Numbered from the stretch's first letter, positions 29,238 to 38,564 are shown. The stretch is DNA of 53,489 bases from Lacisediminimonas sp. (GCF_030645335.1 NZ_JAUSNH010000121.1:1-53489), one strand, 5' to 3'. Numbers and translations: made by a program. Notes: generated by a model from the sequence alone, not told the origin.

Positions 29238-30269
29238 ATGTCAAGTCAAGTCGTCGAATTCTTTCCCGCCGCCAAAGCCACGGCGGCCAATGCCAACGCA
29301 GCAGAAAGCCGGTGGCCGGTAGAGCAAGTGGCGGCATTGTTCGCCCTGCCCTTCAGCGATTTGCTGTACCGTGCGCAGCAAACGCATCGCGCGCATTTCG
29401 ACCCGACCGAAGTCGAGCTGGCGACCCTGCTGTCGGTGAAGACCGGCGGCTGCGCGGAGGATTGCGGCTACTGCCCGCAGGCGGCGCGTTATGACACCGG
29501 CGTGACGGCGCAGAAAATCCTGCCGCTCGATACCGTGCTCGAACACGCCCGCGAGGCAAAGGCGCATGGCGCGACACGCTTCTGCATGGGCGCTGCCTGG
29601 CGCGAACCGAAGGAGCGCGATCTCGACCAGATCGAGGCGATGGTGCGCGGCGTCAAGGCGCTTGGCCTGGAGACCTGCGTCACACTGGGCATGCTGGGCG
29701 ACGGCCAGGCCGAGCGGCTCAAGGGCGCGGGGCTTGACTACTACAACCACAATATCGATACCGCGCCGGAGTTTTACGACAAGGTCATCACCACGCGCGA
29801 CTACCAGAATCGGCTCGACACCCTGGGCCGGGTACGCGACGCCGGCCTCAAGGTTTGCTGCGGCGGTATCGTCGGCATGGGCGAATCGCGCCTGCAGCGT
29901 GCCGGCCGGGTTGCGCAACTGGCCAACATGGATCCGTATCCGGAGTCGGTGCCGGTGAACCACCTGGTGCAGGTGGAAGGCACGCCATTGCATGGCACCG
30001 ACCCGCTCGATCCGCTGGAGTTCATCAGGACCATTGCGGTGGCGCGCATCACGATGCCCAAGGCGCGGGTGCGCCTGTCGGCCGGCCGGCGCCAGATGAG
30101 CGACGCGGTGCAGGCCCTGTGTTTCATGGCCGGCGCCAATTCGATTTTCTATGGCGACAAGCTGCTGACCACCGGCAATCCGGAAGTGCAAGCTGATGCC
30201 GTCCTTCTCGACAAGCTGGGCATGCACAGCCGCAGCGGCCATGTCGATGCCCGCTGCGAGCTGGAATAG
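29238..30269 (+). CDS. bioB: biotin synthase (radical SAM)
   Basis: [35 protein letters not shown]. Confidence 0.95.
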   Translation: MSSQVVEFFPAAKATAANANAAESRWPVEQVAALFALPFSDLLYRAQQTHRAHFDPTEVELATLLSVKTGGCAEDCGYCPQAARYDTGVTAQKILPLDTVLEHAREAKAHGATRFCMGAAWREPKERDLDQIEAMVRGVKALGLETCVTLGMLGDGQAERLKGAGLDYYNHNIDTAPEFYDKVITTRDYQNRLDTLGRVRDAGLKVCCGGIVGMGESRLQRAGRVAQLANMDPYPESVPVNHLVQVEGTPLHGTDPLDPLEFIRTIAVARITMPKARVRLSAGRRQMSDAVQALCFMAGANSIFYGDKLLTTGNPEVQADAVLLDKLGMHSRSGHVDARCELE

Positions 30270-30277
30270 CAGAAGTA

Positions 30278-30325
30278 CGGCCGGCGCCGGTGTGACCAAC
30301 GCAGGACCATGACCGGCGCCGGCCG
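30278..30325. repeat. 14-bp perfect inverted repeat just after bioB
   Basis: CGGCCGGCGCCGGT - 20 nt - ACCGGCGCCGGCCG. Confidence 0.75.
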
Positions 30326-30330
30326 GATTT

Positions 30331-30390
30331 GCATCAGCATCAGCACCAGTATCAGAAACAGCGTTAGCAGCAGCATTAGCAGCAGCAGGA
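30331..30390. repeat. degenerate hexamer minisatellite (10 units) between bioB and liuD
   Basis: GCATCA GCATCA GCACCA GTATCA GAAACA GCGTTA GCAGCA GCATTA GCAGCA GCAGGA. Confidence 0.75.
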
Positions 30391-30433
30391 CCACGCCCCG
30401 TATCCGTACCGGCCATCCACAACAGGAGCTACT

Positions 30434-32497
30434 GTGTTCACCAAGATACTGATTGCCAATCGCGGAGAGATCGCCTGCCGGGTGGCGGCGACTGCCCGTC
30501 GCCTCGGCATCAAGACTGTGGCGGTGTACTCCGAAGCGGATGCGCAGGCACGCCATGTTGCCGCTTGCGATGAAGCGATCCTGATCGGGCCGGCTGCTGC
30601 GCGCGACAGTTACCTGCGCGCCGACCGCATACTGGCTGCGGCCAGGGCCAGCGGTGCGCAGGCAATCCACCCGGGCTATGGCTTCCTGTCCGAGAACGAT
30701 GCTTTTGCCGAAGCCTGCGCCGCGGCCGGCATCGTATTCATCGGACCGCCGGCGTCGGCCATCCGCGCAATGGGCTCGAAGTCGGCTGCCAAGACGCTGA
30801 TGGAAAAAGCCGGCGTGCCGCTGGTTCCCGGCTATCACGGCGCAGACCAGGACGGTGCGCTGTTGCGCCGTGCGGCCGACGCCATTGGCTATCCGGTCTT
30901 GATCAAGGCCAGCGCCGGCGGTGGCGGCAAAGGTATGCGGATCGTTGAAACCAGCGGCGAGTTCGACGCCGCGCTGGCTTCCTGCCAGCGCGAAGCGATC
31001 AACAGTTTTGGCGACGACAGCGTGCTGGTCGAGAAGTACCTGACACGCCCGCGCCATATTGAAATCCAGGTATTTGCCGATAGCCATGGCGAGTGCGTCT
31101 ACCTGTTCGAGCGCGATTGCTCGGTCCAGCGGCGGCACCAGAAAGTGCTGGAGGAGGCGCCGGCGCCAGGCATGAGCCATGAGCGGCGGCGGGCAATGGG
31201 CGAAGCGGCGGTTGCCGCCGCCCGGGCGGTCGGCTATGTCGGCGCGGGCACGGTGGAATTCATCGCCAACCAGGATGGCTCGTTTTATTTCATGGAAATG
31301 AACACCCGCCTGCAAGTCGAACATCCGGTGACGGAAATGATCACCGGCACCGACCTGGTGGAGTGGCAGTTGCGGGTGGCCTGCGGCGAGCCGCTGCCGT
31401 GCCGCCAGCAGGACCTGAGCATGTCCGGCCATGCGATCGAAGCGCGCGTGTACGCCGAAAATCCGGACAAGGGATTCCTGCCGGCCATCGGCACGCTGCA
31501 CTATTTCTGCCAGCCGCCAGCGCTTGAATTCTGCACACCGGCCCGGCCATTGACGGCGGCGGCGGTGGCGGCAGAAGCGGCGGTGGCGACCAGGCCGGTG
31601 GTCCGGATCGACTCCGGCGTCGCGCAAGGCGATGCGATTTCGCCCTATTACGATCCGATGATCGCCAAGCTGATCGTCTGGGCGCCCACTCGCGACCAGG
31701 CCTGCGTGGCGATGGTCGCAGCACTGGCGCAAGTCGAAATCGCCGGCCTGGCGACCAATGTCGCCTTCTTGAAGCGGCTGGTCGGCAGCGCGCCGTTTCG
31801 CGCTGCCGACCTGGACACCGGCCTGATCGAGCGCCATCGCGATGCGCTGCTGCCTGCACCATGCCCGGCATCCCGCCATGCGCTGGCGCTGGCTGCGGCG
31901 TCGATCCTGGCGGCCGAGTTGCGACAGGCGGTGGGCAACAGCGACCCCTGGGCCGATGTCGGCGGCTGGCGCATGAACAGCCGCCTGACGCGAACCCTGC
32001 GCTTCGATGACGAAGTCGGTGCGCGCGCCGCATCGATCGCTTACAGCGGCGACCACTGGACCTTCACGCTCGATGGCAAGTCCGATGACATGCTGCTGGT
32101 GGCGGCAGAAGGCCAGCGGCTGGCGCTGCGCCTGGGTCATGAGACCGTGCATGGCAACGCCGTGCGGGTGGGCGAGATGGTGCATGTGTTCGTCGATGGC
32201 GAACATGCCCAGCTGCACTGGCAGGATCCGATGGCGCATGCCGGCGAGCTGGAGGAAGAAGGCGGCCGGCTGACCGCGCCGATGCCGGGCAAGATCGTGG
32301 CGCTGCTGGTCGAGCAGGGCGCCAGTGTGCAAAAAGGTGCGCCCTTGCTGATCATGGAAGCGATGAAGATGGAACACACGATTTGCGCGCCGCATGATGG
32401 CGTGGTCGCCGAGCTGATGTATGCCGTGGGCGACCAGGTTGCCGATGGCGCGCAACTGATCGTCTTTGCGCTTGGCGCCACACCAGCGGCGGCCTGA
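30434..32497 (+). CDS. liuD: methylcrotonyl-CoA carboxylase alpha subunit (biotin carboxylase + BCCP)
   Basis: KILIANRGEIACRVAATARRLG, KASAGGGGKGMRIV, EAMKMEH biotinylation motif; GTG start with AGGAG upstream. Confidence 0.94.
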   Translation: MFTKILIANRGEIACRVAATARRLGIKTVAVYSEADAQARHVAACDEAILIGPAAARDSYLRADRILAAARASGAQAIHPGYGFLSENDAFAEACAAAGIVFIGPPASAIRAMGSKSAAKTLMEKAGVPLVPGYHGADQDGALLRRAADAIGYPVLIKASAGGGGKGMRIVETSGEFDAALASCQREAINSFGDDSVLVEKYLTRPRHIEIQVFADSHGECVYLFERDCSVQRRHQKVLEEAPAPGMSHERRRAMGEAAVAAARAVGYVGAGTVEFIANQDGSFYFMEMNTRLQVEHPVTEMITGTDLVEWQLRVACGEPLPCRQQDLSMSGHAIEARVYAENPDKGFLPAIGTLHYFCQPPALEFCTPARPLTAAAVAAEAAVATRPVVRIDSGVAQGDAISPYYDPMIAKLIVWAPTRDQACVAMVAALAQVEIAGLATNVAFLKRLVGSAPFRAADLDTGLIERHRDALLPAPCPASRHALALAAASILAAELRQAVGNSDPWADVGGWRMNSRLTRTLRFDDEVGARAASIAYSGDHWTFTLDGKSDDMLLVAAEGQRLALRLGHETVHGNAVRVGEMVHVFVDGEHAQLHWQDPMAHAGELEEEGGRLTAPMPGKIVALLVEQGASVQKGAPLLIMEAMKMEHTICAPHDGVVAELMYAVGDQVADGAQLIVFALGATPAAA

Positions 32498-32576
32498 AGT
32501 CGCACCCGCTCGCAGCGGCCCGAACAATTCCAATCCCGAACAACACCAGCACGCAAGCAAGATCGAACCACAAGCC

Positions 32577-33503
32577 ATGCAAATCCTGTTCTATGCACCC
32601 GAAGGCCGGCCCGAGCCCTGGCTGGCCGAATTGCAGTCCCACCTGCCGCAGGCGCAACTGCGGGCCTGGCAGCCGGGCGACAGCCAGCCGGCCGATTACG
32701 CCGTGGTCTGGGAGCCGCCGGTGGAACTGCTGCAGCAGCCGGGCCTGAAGGCCTTGTTCAACCTTGGCGCCGGTGTGGATGGCATCCTGCGCCATGGCGA
32801 GCAGATCCCGGCGGGCTTGCCGATCGTGCGGCTGGACGACGCCGGCATGGGCGAGCAGATGGCGCAATACGTCAGCTGGGCGGTGCTGGGCTACTTCCGC
32901 CGCTTCGCCGATTTTGCACGGCAGCAGCAGCAGGCCAGTTGGCGCTTCCTCAAACCGAACAACAAGCAGCAATTCACCATCGGCATCCTGGGCATGGGCG
33001 TGCTGGGCCAGTGCATTGCCGCTTCGCTGCTGCACTTCGGTTTTCCGGTCAATGGCTGGAGCCGCACTGGCAGGTCGACGCCGGGCGTCACCTCGTTCGC
33101 GGGGGACGGACAACTCGACGCTTTCCTGCGTGCTTCGCGCGTGCTGGTTTGCATCCTGCCGCTGACGCCGGCCACCACCGGCATCCTGAACCGGGAAAAC
33201 TTGCAGAAGCTGCCGCCGCAATCGTTCGTGATCAATGTCGCGCGCGGGCCGCATGTGGTTGAAGAGGATTTGCTGGCATTGGTGCAGAATGGCCATATCG
33301 CCGGCGCGACGCTGGACGTGTTTTGCGAAGAACCGTTGCCGCCTGCCCATCCGTTCTGGTCCGAGCCTGCGATCACGGTCACGCCGCATATCGCCGCAGT
33401 GACCTTGCGGCCGGTGAGCCTGGCGCAGATTGCCGGCAAAATACGCAAGCTCGAAAACGGCGAGGAAATCGCTGGAGTAGTCGATCGCACAAAAGGATAT
33501 TGA
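32577..33503 (+). CDS. glyoxylate/hydroxypyruvate reductase A-like D-2-hydroxyacid dehydrogenase
   Basis: GILGMGVLGQCIAASL, SFVINVARGPHVVEEDLLALVQ. Confidence 0.86.
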   Translation: MQILFYAPEGRPEPWLAELQSHLPQAQLRAWQPGDSQPADYAVVWEPPVELLQQPGLKALFNLGAGVDGILRHGEQIPAGLPIVRLDDAGMGEQMAQYVSWAVLGYFRRFADFARQQQQASWRFLKPNNKQQFTIGILGMGVLGQCIAASLLHFGFPVNGWSRTGRSTPGVTSFAGDGQLDAFLRASRVLVCILPLTPATTGILNRENLQKLPPQSFVINVARGPHVVEEDLLALVQNGHIAGATLDVFCEEPLPPAHPFWSEPAITVTPHIAAVTLRPVSLAQIAGKIRKLENGEEIAGVVDRTKGY

Positions 33504-33505
33504 AC

Positions 33506-34423
33506 ATGACAAAACCCAATCTGCCGGGCAAGGTCAGGATTGTAGAAGTCGGCCCGCGCGATGGCCTGCAAAACGAACAGGCGACCATCCCTGCGGATGT
33601 CAAAGTGGAACTGATCGACCGCCTGACCCGGGCCGGCTTTCCGAATATCGAGGCGGCATCGTTCGTGTCGCCCAAGTGGGTGCCGCAGATGGCGACCTCG
33701 ACCGAAGTCATGGCGCGCATACAGCGCAAGCCTGGCGTGGTCTATTCCGCGCTGGTGCCGAACATCAAGGGGTTCGAGGCGGCGCTGGCAGCACGCGTGG
33801 ACGAAGTCGTGATCTTTGGCGCGGCATCGGAAGCCTTCTCGCAAAAGAACATCAACTGCTCGATTGCGGAATCGATCGAGCGCTTTGCCGAAGTAGCGCG
33901 CGCCACCAAGGCGCATGGCCTGCGCTTGCGCGGCGCCGTCAGTTGCGCCTTTGGCTGCCCGTACCAGGGCGCAGTGCCGGCGCAGGCAGCGGCCGATGTG
34001 GTGCGCCGCCTGCGTGACATCGGTTGCGATGAAATCGACATTGCCGACACCATCGGCGTGGCCACCCCCAACATGGTGGTCGACGTGATGGAGCAGGTCA
34101 TCCGCGATTTTCCGGTGTCGCAATTGTCGGGTCATTTCCATGACACTTACGGGCAGGCGCTGGCCAATATTTACGCCAGCCTGGAGTGCGGCATCACGAT
34201 CTATCATTCCTCCGTGGCGGGCCTGGGCGGTTGCCCGTATGCGAAAGGCGCGACCGGCAACGTCGCCACCGAAGACGTGCTGTACCTGATGCAGGGCCTG
34301 GGCATTGAAACCGGCATTGACCTGGACCAGGTGGTTGAGGCCGGCCAGTTCATTTCGGCTGCGCTTGGGCGCAAGTCCACCAGCCGTGCCGGCAATGCCA
34401 TTGCCGCGAAGCGGGCGGCCTGA
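33506..34423 (+). CDS. liuE: hydroxymethylglutaryl-CoA lyase
   Basis: VRIVEVGPRDGLQNEQ, GLGGCPYAKGATGNVATEDVLYL. Confidence 0.94.
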   Translation: MTKPNLPGKVRIVEVGPRDGLQNEQATIPADVKVELIDRLTRAGFPNIEAASFVSPKWVPQMATSTEVMARIQRKPGVVYSALVPNIKGFEAALAARVDEVVIFGAASEAFSQKNINCSIAESIERFAEVARATKAHGLRLRGAVSCAFGCPYQGAVPAQAAADVVRRLRDIGCDEIDIADTIGVATPNMVVDVMEQVIRDFPVSQLSGHFHDTYGQALANIYASLECGITIYHSSVAGLGGCPYAKGATGNVATEDVLYLMQGLGIETGIDLDQVVEAGQFISAALGRKSTSRAGNAIAAKRAA

Positions 34424-34704
34424 TGGTGACGACCCTGCCTCGCCCACTGCCTACTTCCCTGAAGCCGCAATCGATGAACGACAAGCTGCCGCCACCATCG
34501 CCCTGCATTGATATCTGTCGCATGGAGCAGCACACCGGCCTGTGCGTCGGATGCCTGCGCACGATCGACGAAATCACGGCCTGGGGCGGTGCCCCGGACG
34601 AGTACAAGCGCGGCATCTGGCGCGCCATCGAACGCCGGCGCAGCGAGCTTGCCGACGTGGCCGCCAACGCCACCGACGCGGTCGTGACCGGGGGCCTGCA
34701 ATGA
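34423..34704 (+). CDS. DUF1289-family small Cys protein
   Basis: SPCIDICRMEQHTGLCVGCLRTIDEITAW. Confidence 0.8.
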   Translation: MVTTLPRPLPTSLKPQSMNDKLPPPSPCIDICRMEQHTGLCVGCLRTIDEITAWGGAPDEYKRGIWRAIERRRSELADVAANATDAVVTGGLQ

Positions 34705-35150
34705 GCCTGAATTTTTACCAGCCGGACCGCACCGTCACCGGCCCTGCCTACAGCGCCTGGTTCAAGATATTGGCGACACTGGTATGCACCGCCCTTGCCG
34801 TGTACAGCGTGCGCATCATCCTCGGATTTCCGCTGCTGCAATATGGCTTTGGTGTGAAAGTGCTGCTGGCGGGTGCGGCGCTGATGCTGGTGATCAGCTA
34901 CTACTGGTTCCTGCGTTCGATGGTGACGATTGACGGCCGGGGCATCTCGCAAACATGGATGTATAACCGGCGGGTCGAGTGGCCCGACGTGCGCAGTGCC
35001 AAGATGATCGGCATTCCCTACCTGAGCTGGCTGTTCCCGCCGCGCCTGGTAGTGCGCACCGGCACCGCTTTCGTCACTTTCAATGGCGGCAACCGCGAAT
35101 TGCTGATCGAGTTCGCAAAAATTTCGATGGCTTACCGGATGAAGCGATGA
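34701..35150 (+). CDS. PH-domain-like membrane protein, two TM helices
   Basis: Two hydrophobic segments then a beta-rich PH-like region (WPDVRSAKMIGIPYLSWLFPPRLVVRTG); ATGA overlaps both sides. Confidence 0.6.
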   Translation: MSLNFYQPDRTVTGPAYSAWFKILATLVCTALAVYSVRIILGFPLLQYGFGVKVLLAGAALMLVISYYWFLRSMVTIDGRGISQTWMYNRRVEWPDVRSAKMIGIPYLSWLFPPRLVVRTGTAFVTFNGGNRELLIEFAKISMAYRMKR

Positions 35151-36052
35151 AGCTGCCGGCGGGCATGCTGGTACTGGAACGGGGCTGGCTGTCGGCCAAC
35201 AACATCCTGTTCCTCGGGCAGGACGACAGCGCTTTGGTCGATACCGGCTATGTCACACACGCCGCGCAAACCCTGGCCCTGGTCGCCCACGGCCTGGCTG
35301 GCCGGCCGCTGGACCGGCTGCTCAATACCCACCTGCACTCCGATCATTGCGGCGGCAACGCGGCGCTGCAAGCACAATATAACTGCCACACAACGATTCC
35401 ACAGGCCGAAGCCGCCGCCGTGCGCGACTGGAACGAAGACGCGCTGACTTACCGCGCCACCGGCCAGTCATGCCCCCGCTTTGCGTTCGACGCCACTCTT
35501 GCCGGCGGCCAGACCGTGCGGCTGGGCGACCTCGACTGGCAGGCGCTGGCCGCACCCGGGCACGATCCGCATTCACTGGTGCTGTACTGCCCGGCAGAAG
35601 GCTTGCTGATATCGGCGGATGCGCTTTGGGAAAACGGCTTCGGCGTCATATTCCCGGAACTGGCTGGCGAGCCCGGTTTTGCCGCTACCCGCGCCACGCT
35701 GGAGATGATCGCCCAACTTGATGTGCGCGGCGTGATACCCGGCCATGGCGCCCCCTTCGCTGACGTGGGCGCCGCGCTGGAGCGCGCATTCAGCCGGATT
35801 GATTACCTGGCGGCAGATCCGCTGCGCAATGCGCAGAACGGTGTCAGGGCGCTGGTCAAATTCCGCTTGCTGGAGCGGCGCGAAGTGACGCTCGCAGAGC
35901 TGGCCAACTGGCTGCGTGATGTGCCCTTGTTTGCGACCATGAACCGGCGCTACCTGAAGATGGACGAGCATGCATTGGCAGAATGGACCGCGCATGAATT
36001 GGTCAGGGCTGGCGTGGCGACGCTTCATGAGGACATGCTGCGGGACTGCTAG
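35147..36052 (+). CDS. MBL-fold metallo-hydrolase
   Basis: NTHLHSDHCGGN, APGHDPHSLVLY, GVIPGHGAPF. Confidence 0.87.
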   Translation: MKLPAGMLVLERGWLSANNILFLGQDDSALVDTGYVTHAAQTLALVAHGLAGRPLDRLLNTHLHSDHCGGNAALQAQYNCHTTIPQAEAAAVRDWNEDALTYRATGQSCPRFAFDATLAGGQTVRLGDLDWQALAAPGHDPHSLVLYCPAEGLLISADALWENGFGVIFPELAGEPGFAATRATLEMIAQLDVRGVIPGHGAPFADVGAALERAFSRIDYLAADPLRNAQNGVRALVKFRLLERREVTLAELANWLRDVPLFATMNRRYLKMDEHALAEWTAHELVRAGVATLHEDMLRDC

Positions 36053-36104
36053 CTTGCCTGCACCGGATCGTGGCCAGACCTGAATCGTGTTTTGTTTCGT
36101 GCCC

Positions 36105-36110
36105 TATAAT
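36105..36110 (+). promoter_or_regulatory. candidate -10 box upstream of nitronate monooxygenase
   Basis: TATAAT 63 bp before the ORF start; -35 weak. Confidence 0.35.
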
Positions 36111-36172
36111 CTGCGTTTCCTGCGGCCGCGCCAGCGGCGCTTGACTGACGTTCAACCTGATTCGAGGCTTCA

Positions 36173-37126
36173 ATGGCTTTGCCCCCAGTCCTTAAGAACC
36201 TTGCATTGCCGGTAATCGCTTCACCCTTGTTCATCGCCAGCGGCCCGGCGCTGGTGACGGCGCAATGCATGGCGGGCATTGTCGGCAGTTTCCCGGCGCT
36301 CAATGCGCGGCCACAGGAAATGCTCGACCAATGGCTGACCACGATCGAGTCCGACTTGCGCGACTACAAGCAAGCGCATCCTGATGCCATCATCGGTCCG
36401 ATTGCGGTGAACCAGATCGTGCATCAATCCAATACGCGGCTGGCACAGGACGTGGAAACCTGCGTCAAGCATCGCGTGCCGATCATCATTTCTTCACTGC
36501 GCGCACCGCCGCCGGAAATGCTGGAGGCGGTACACAGTTATGGCGGCATCGTGCTGCATGACGTGATCTCGATCCGCCATGCAAAGAAAGCGCTGGAAGC
36601 CGGCGTCGACGGGCTGATCGTGGTTGCGGCCGGCGCCGGCGGGCATGCCGGCACCATGTCGCCGTTCGCACTGGTCGGCGAGGTGCGCCAGTTCTTTGAC
36701 GGACCGATCGCGCTGTCCGGTTCGATCGCGACTGGCGATGCCGTGCTGGCGGCGCAAGCCTGCGGCGCGGACCTGGCCTATATCGGATCGCGCTTCCTGG
36801 CCACGCCGGAAGCCAATGTCGATGACGTCTACCGGCAGGCGATACTCGACTCTTCGGCAGCGGACATCGTCTACACCAACCTGTTTTCCGGCGTGCATGG
36901 CAACTACTTGCGCAGCTCGATCGAACGGGCCGGCCTGGACCCGGAAAACCTGCCGCAGGCCGACAAGAGCAAGATGGATTTCGGCGCGGCCAAAACCTGG
37001 CGTGACATCTGGGGCGCAGGACAGGGCGTGGGCCTGATGGAAAATGTTTTGCCGACCGCAGAAGTGGTGGCAAAGTTGAAACGGGAATACGATGCTGCCC
37101 GTCGCCGGCTCTCATTACAAGGATAA
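36173..37126 (+). CDS. nitronate monooxygenase (2-nitropropane dioxygenase family)
   Basis: FIASGPALVTAQCMAGIVGSFPALNARP, VVAAGAGGHAG, GSIATGDAVLAAQACGADLAYIGSRFLAT. Confidence 0.9.
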   Translation: MALPPVLKNLALPVIASPLFIASGPALVTAQCMAGIVGSFPALNARPQEMLDQWLTTIESDLRDYKQAHPDAIIGPIAVNQIVHQSNTRLAQDVETCVKHRVPIIISSLRAPPPEMLEAVHSYGGIVLHDVISIRHAKKALEAGVDGLIVVAAGAGGHAGTMSPFALVGEVRQFFDGPIALSGSIATGDAVLAAQACGADLAYIGSRFLATPEANVDDVYRQAILDSSAADIVYTNLFSGVHGNYLRSSIERAGLDPENLPQADKSKMDFGAAKTWRDIWGAGQGVGLMENVLPTAEVVAKLKREYDAARRRLSLQG

Positions 37127-37134
37127 ATCACATC

Positions 37135-37443
37135 ATGAAAAAAGCTTATATCATCGCGGAAATCACCGTGACTGATCCTGCCGGCTACGCCGAGTACGGA
37201 CCGATGGCTTCGGCCAGCGTCGCCGAACACGGCGGCCGCTTCCTGGTCCGTGGCGGCCAACGTGAGCAGCGCGAGGGGGCGGATGCACAGCACAGCAACG
37301 CCTTGCGTACGGTGATCGTGGAATTCGATTCGCTGGAAAAAGCGCGCGGCTGGTATGAGTCGGTTGAGTATACGAAGGCCATCGCGGTGCGCCAGGCAAA
37401 CTCGATCGGACGGCTGTGCATTGTGGAAGGTTTCCAGCCCTGA
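37135..37443 (+). CDS. DUF1330-family protein
   Basis: KKAYIIAEITVTDPAGYAEYGPM...GGRFLVRGG...ARGWYESVEYTKAIAVRQ. Confidence 0.88.
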   Translation: MKKAYIIAEITVTDPAGYAEYGPMASASVAEHGGRFLVRGGQREQREGADAQHSNALRTVIVEFDSLEKARGWYESVEYTKAIAVRQANSIGRLCIVEGFQP

Positions 37444-37453
37444 CCCGGCAGCT

Positions 37454-37486
37454 GGCGCGGCGGGACAGCCGGTCCCTTGCCGCGCC
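37454..37486. other. strong GC-rich hairpin after DUF1330 gene
   Basis: GGCGCGGC-GGGAC-agccg-GTCCC-tt-GCCGCGCC, no T tract immediately after. Confidence 0.55.
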
Positions 37487-37768
37487 GATGCGCCTGGTGT
37501 TTTGCTGATGCCGTCAGGGATTGATTGATCGGCTGTATTACTTGCATCCATACAGATGCACGCTTTGCCAACGCCTTTTCAGCGATTGATTTCTTGTTGC
37601 AGTCAATCGCTGCATGCCACCAGACTCACTCATCTCCGTCCTTGCCCGTCACCCGCCTTGGCGAGCGCATCCGGATTTCTGCACCAGGCATTGAATTTCT
37701 CCCGCTTCATCGACTCCAAACGAAGGTAGCCGGATCGTTTCGGCAATTATTCGACAAGGGAGGGTGCA

Positions 37769-38038
37769 ATGAAAACCGACCGCCGGCCATTCCAGGTCAG
37801 GACCGGGCGACCGGTTCGCAATGACGCCACGCCGCGTCAACCGAACGAGATCGATGAATCCGAAGACAGTCAGCAAAGTGGGCCGCGCAGTGACATGGTG
37901 CAAGCGTACAAGGATGTCATGAGCGGCCAGCAGGATACCGATTGCCGTGAACAGCGCGGTGTGGAAGCGGTGGTGAAAAATACTGCCGAGCAGAATGCAT
38001 GTCCGGGCGGCACACCCGCCCGGCGTGGGGGGAAATGA
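37769..38038 (+). CDS. small hydrophilic hypothetical protein (89 aa)
   Basis: ORF with strong AAGGGAGG RBS; no recognised family. Confidence 0.55.
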   Translation: MKTDRRPFQVRTGRPVRNDATPRQPNEIDESEDSQQSGPRSDMVQAYKDVMSGQQDTDCREQRGVEAVVKNTAEQNACPGGTPARRGGK

Positions 38039-38046
38039 TGGAAAGG

Positions 38047-38421
38047 CTACTTGCTGCGTGACCGGCGCTGTGAAAACGATTGCGCAGCCTGGCTGGAAAG
38101 CACGCCGGGAATCCGGTCTTCCATTTGTTGCAGCCGGGACGCACGACGCGTCCCGCTGTCGGCAGAGTCCCCGGGCGCCCCCTGTGCGGCACCCGGCGTA
38201 TCGGTCTTGACCAATCGCAGCACCGGGTTGGGTGCGGCATTTGACGTGTTGCCGTGAATTAATTTGCTGGCCAGTCTTTCGTCAAGTTTGCCGTTCTTGC
38301 GGAAGTACAGGAGGATTTCACCGTCACGCTCGACCTTGTGCAAGGTGGCCCCGCCTTCGCTGGCATGCAGGAAGCGGTGCAGCGCCCGCATCATCGATTC
38401 GTCCACCGGCAAGTTGATCAT
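38047..38421 (-). CDS. hypothetical protein (124 aa)
   Basis: ORF translationally coupled (ATGA) to an upstream small ORF; no recognised family. Confidence 0.55.
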   Translation of the reverse strand: MINLPVDESMMRALHRFLHASEGGATLHKVERDGEILLYFRKNGKLDERLASKLIHGNTSNAAPNPVLRLVKTDTPGAAQGAPGDSADSGTRRASRLQQMEDRIPGVLSSQAAQSFSQRRSRSK

Positions 38422-38564
38422 GCCGTCACCTGCCGGGTTGTCGCTTGCAGCACTGCAGCGGCGCGAACTGTGCCGGTGGCGGGCTTGCCCTCGACATGTT
38501 CCTGGCTGTCAGGCAAGCGCGGCGGTGCGGACTGATGGATGAACGGTGTGGCGGCTTCGGACAT
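38418..38564 (-). CDS. 48-aa hypothetical small protein, absent from the ORF track
   Basis: MSEAATPFIHQSAPPRLPDSQEHVEGKPATGTVRAAAVLQATTRQVTA; AAGGAG RBS; stop overlaps the next start (ATGA). Confidence 0.5.
   Translation of the reverse strand: MSEAATPFIHQSAPPRLPDSQEHVEGKPATGTVRAAAVLQATTRQVTA

Noticed and set aside
30331-30390. CRISPR or mobile-element terminal repeat
   Set aside because: Units are 6 bp with no spacers and no cas or transposase genes; best described as a minisatellite.
30149-32578. 809-aa minus-strand ORF antisense to liuD
   Set aside because: Shadow ORF; opposite strand is an unmistakable biotin carboxylase, and this frame runs through the bioB-liuD repeats.
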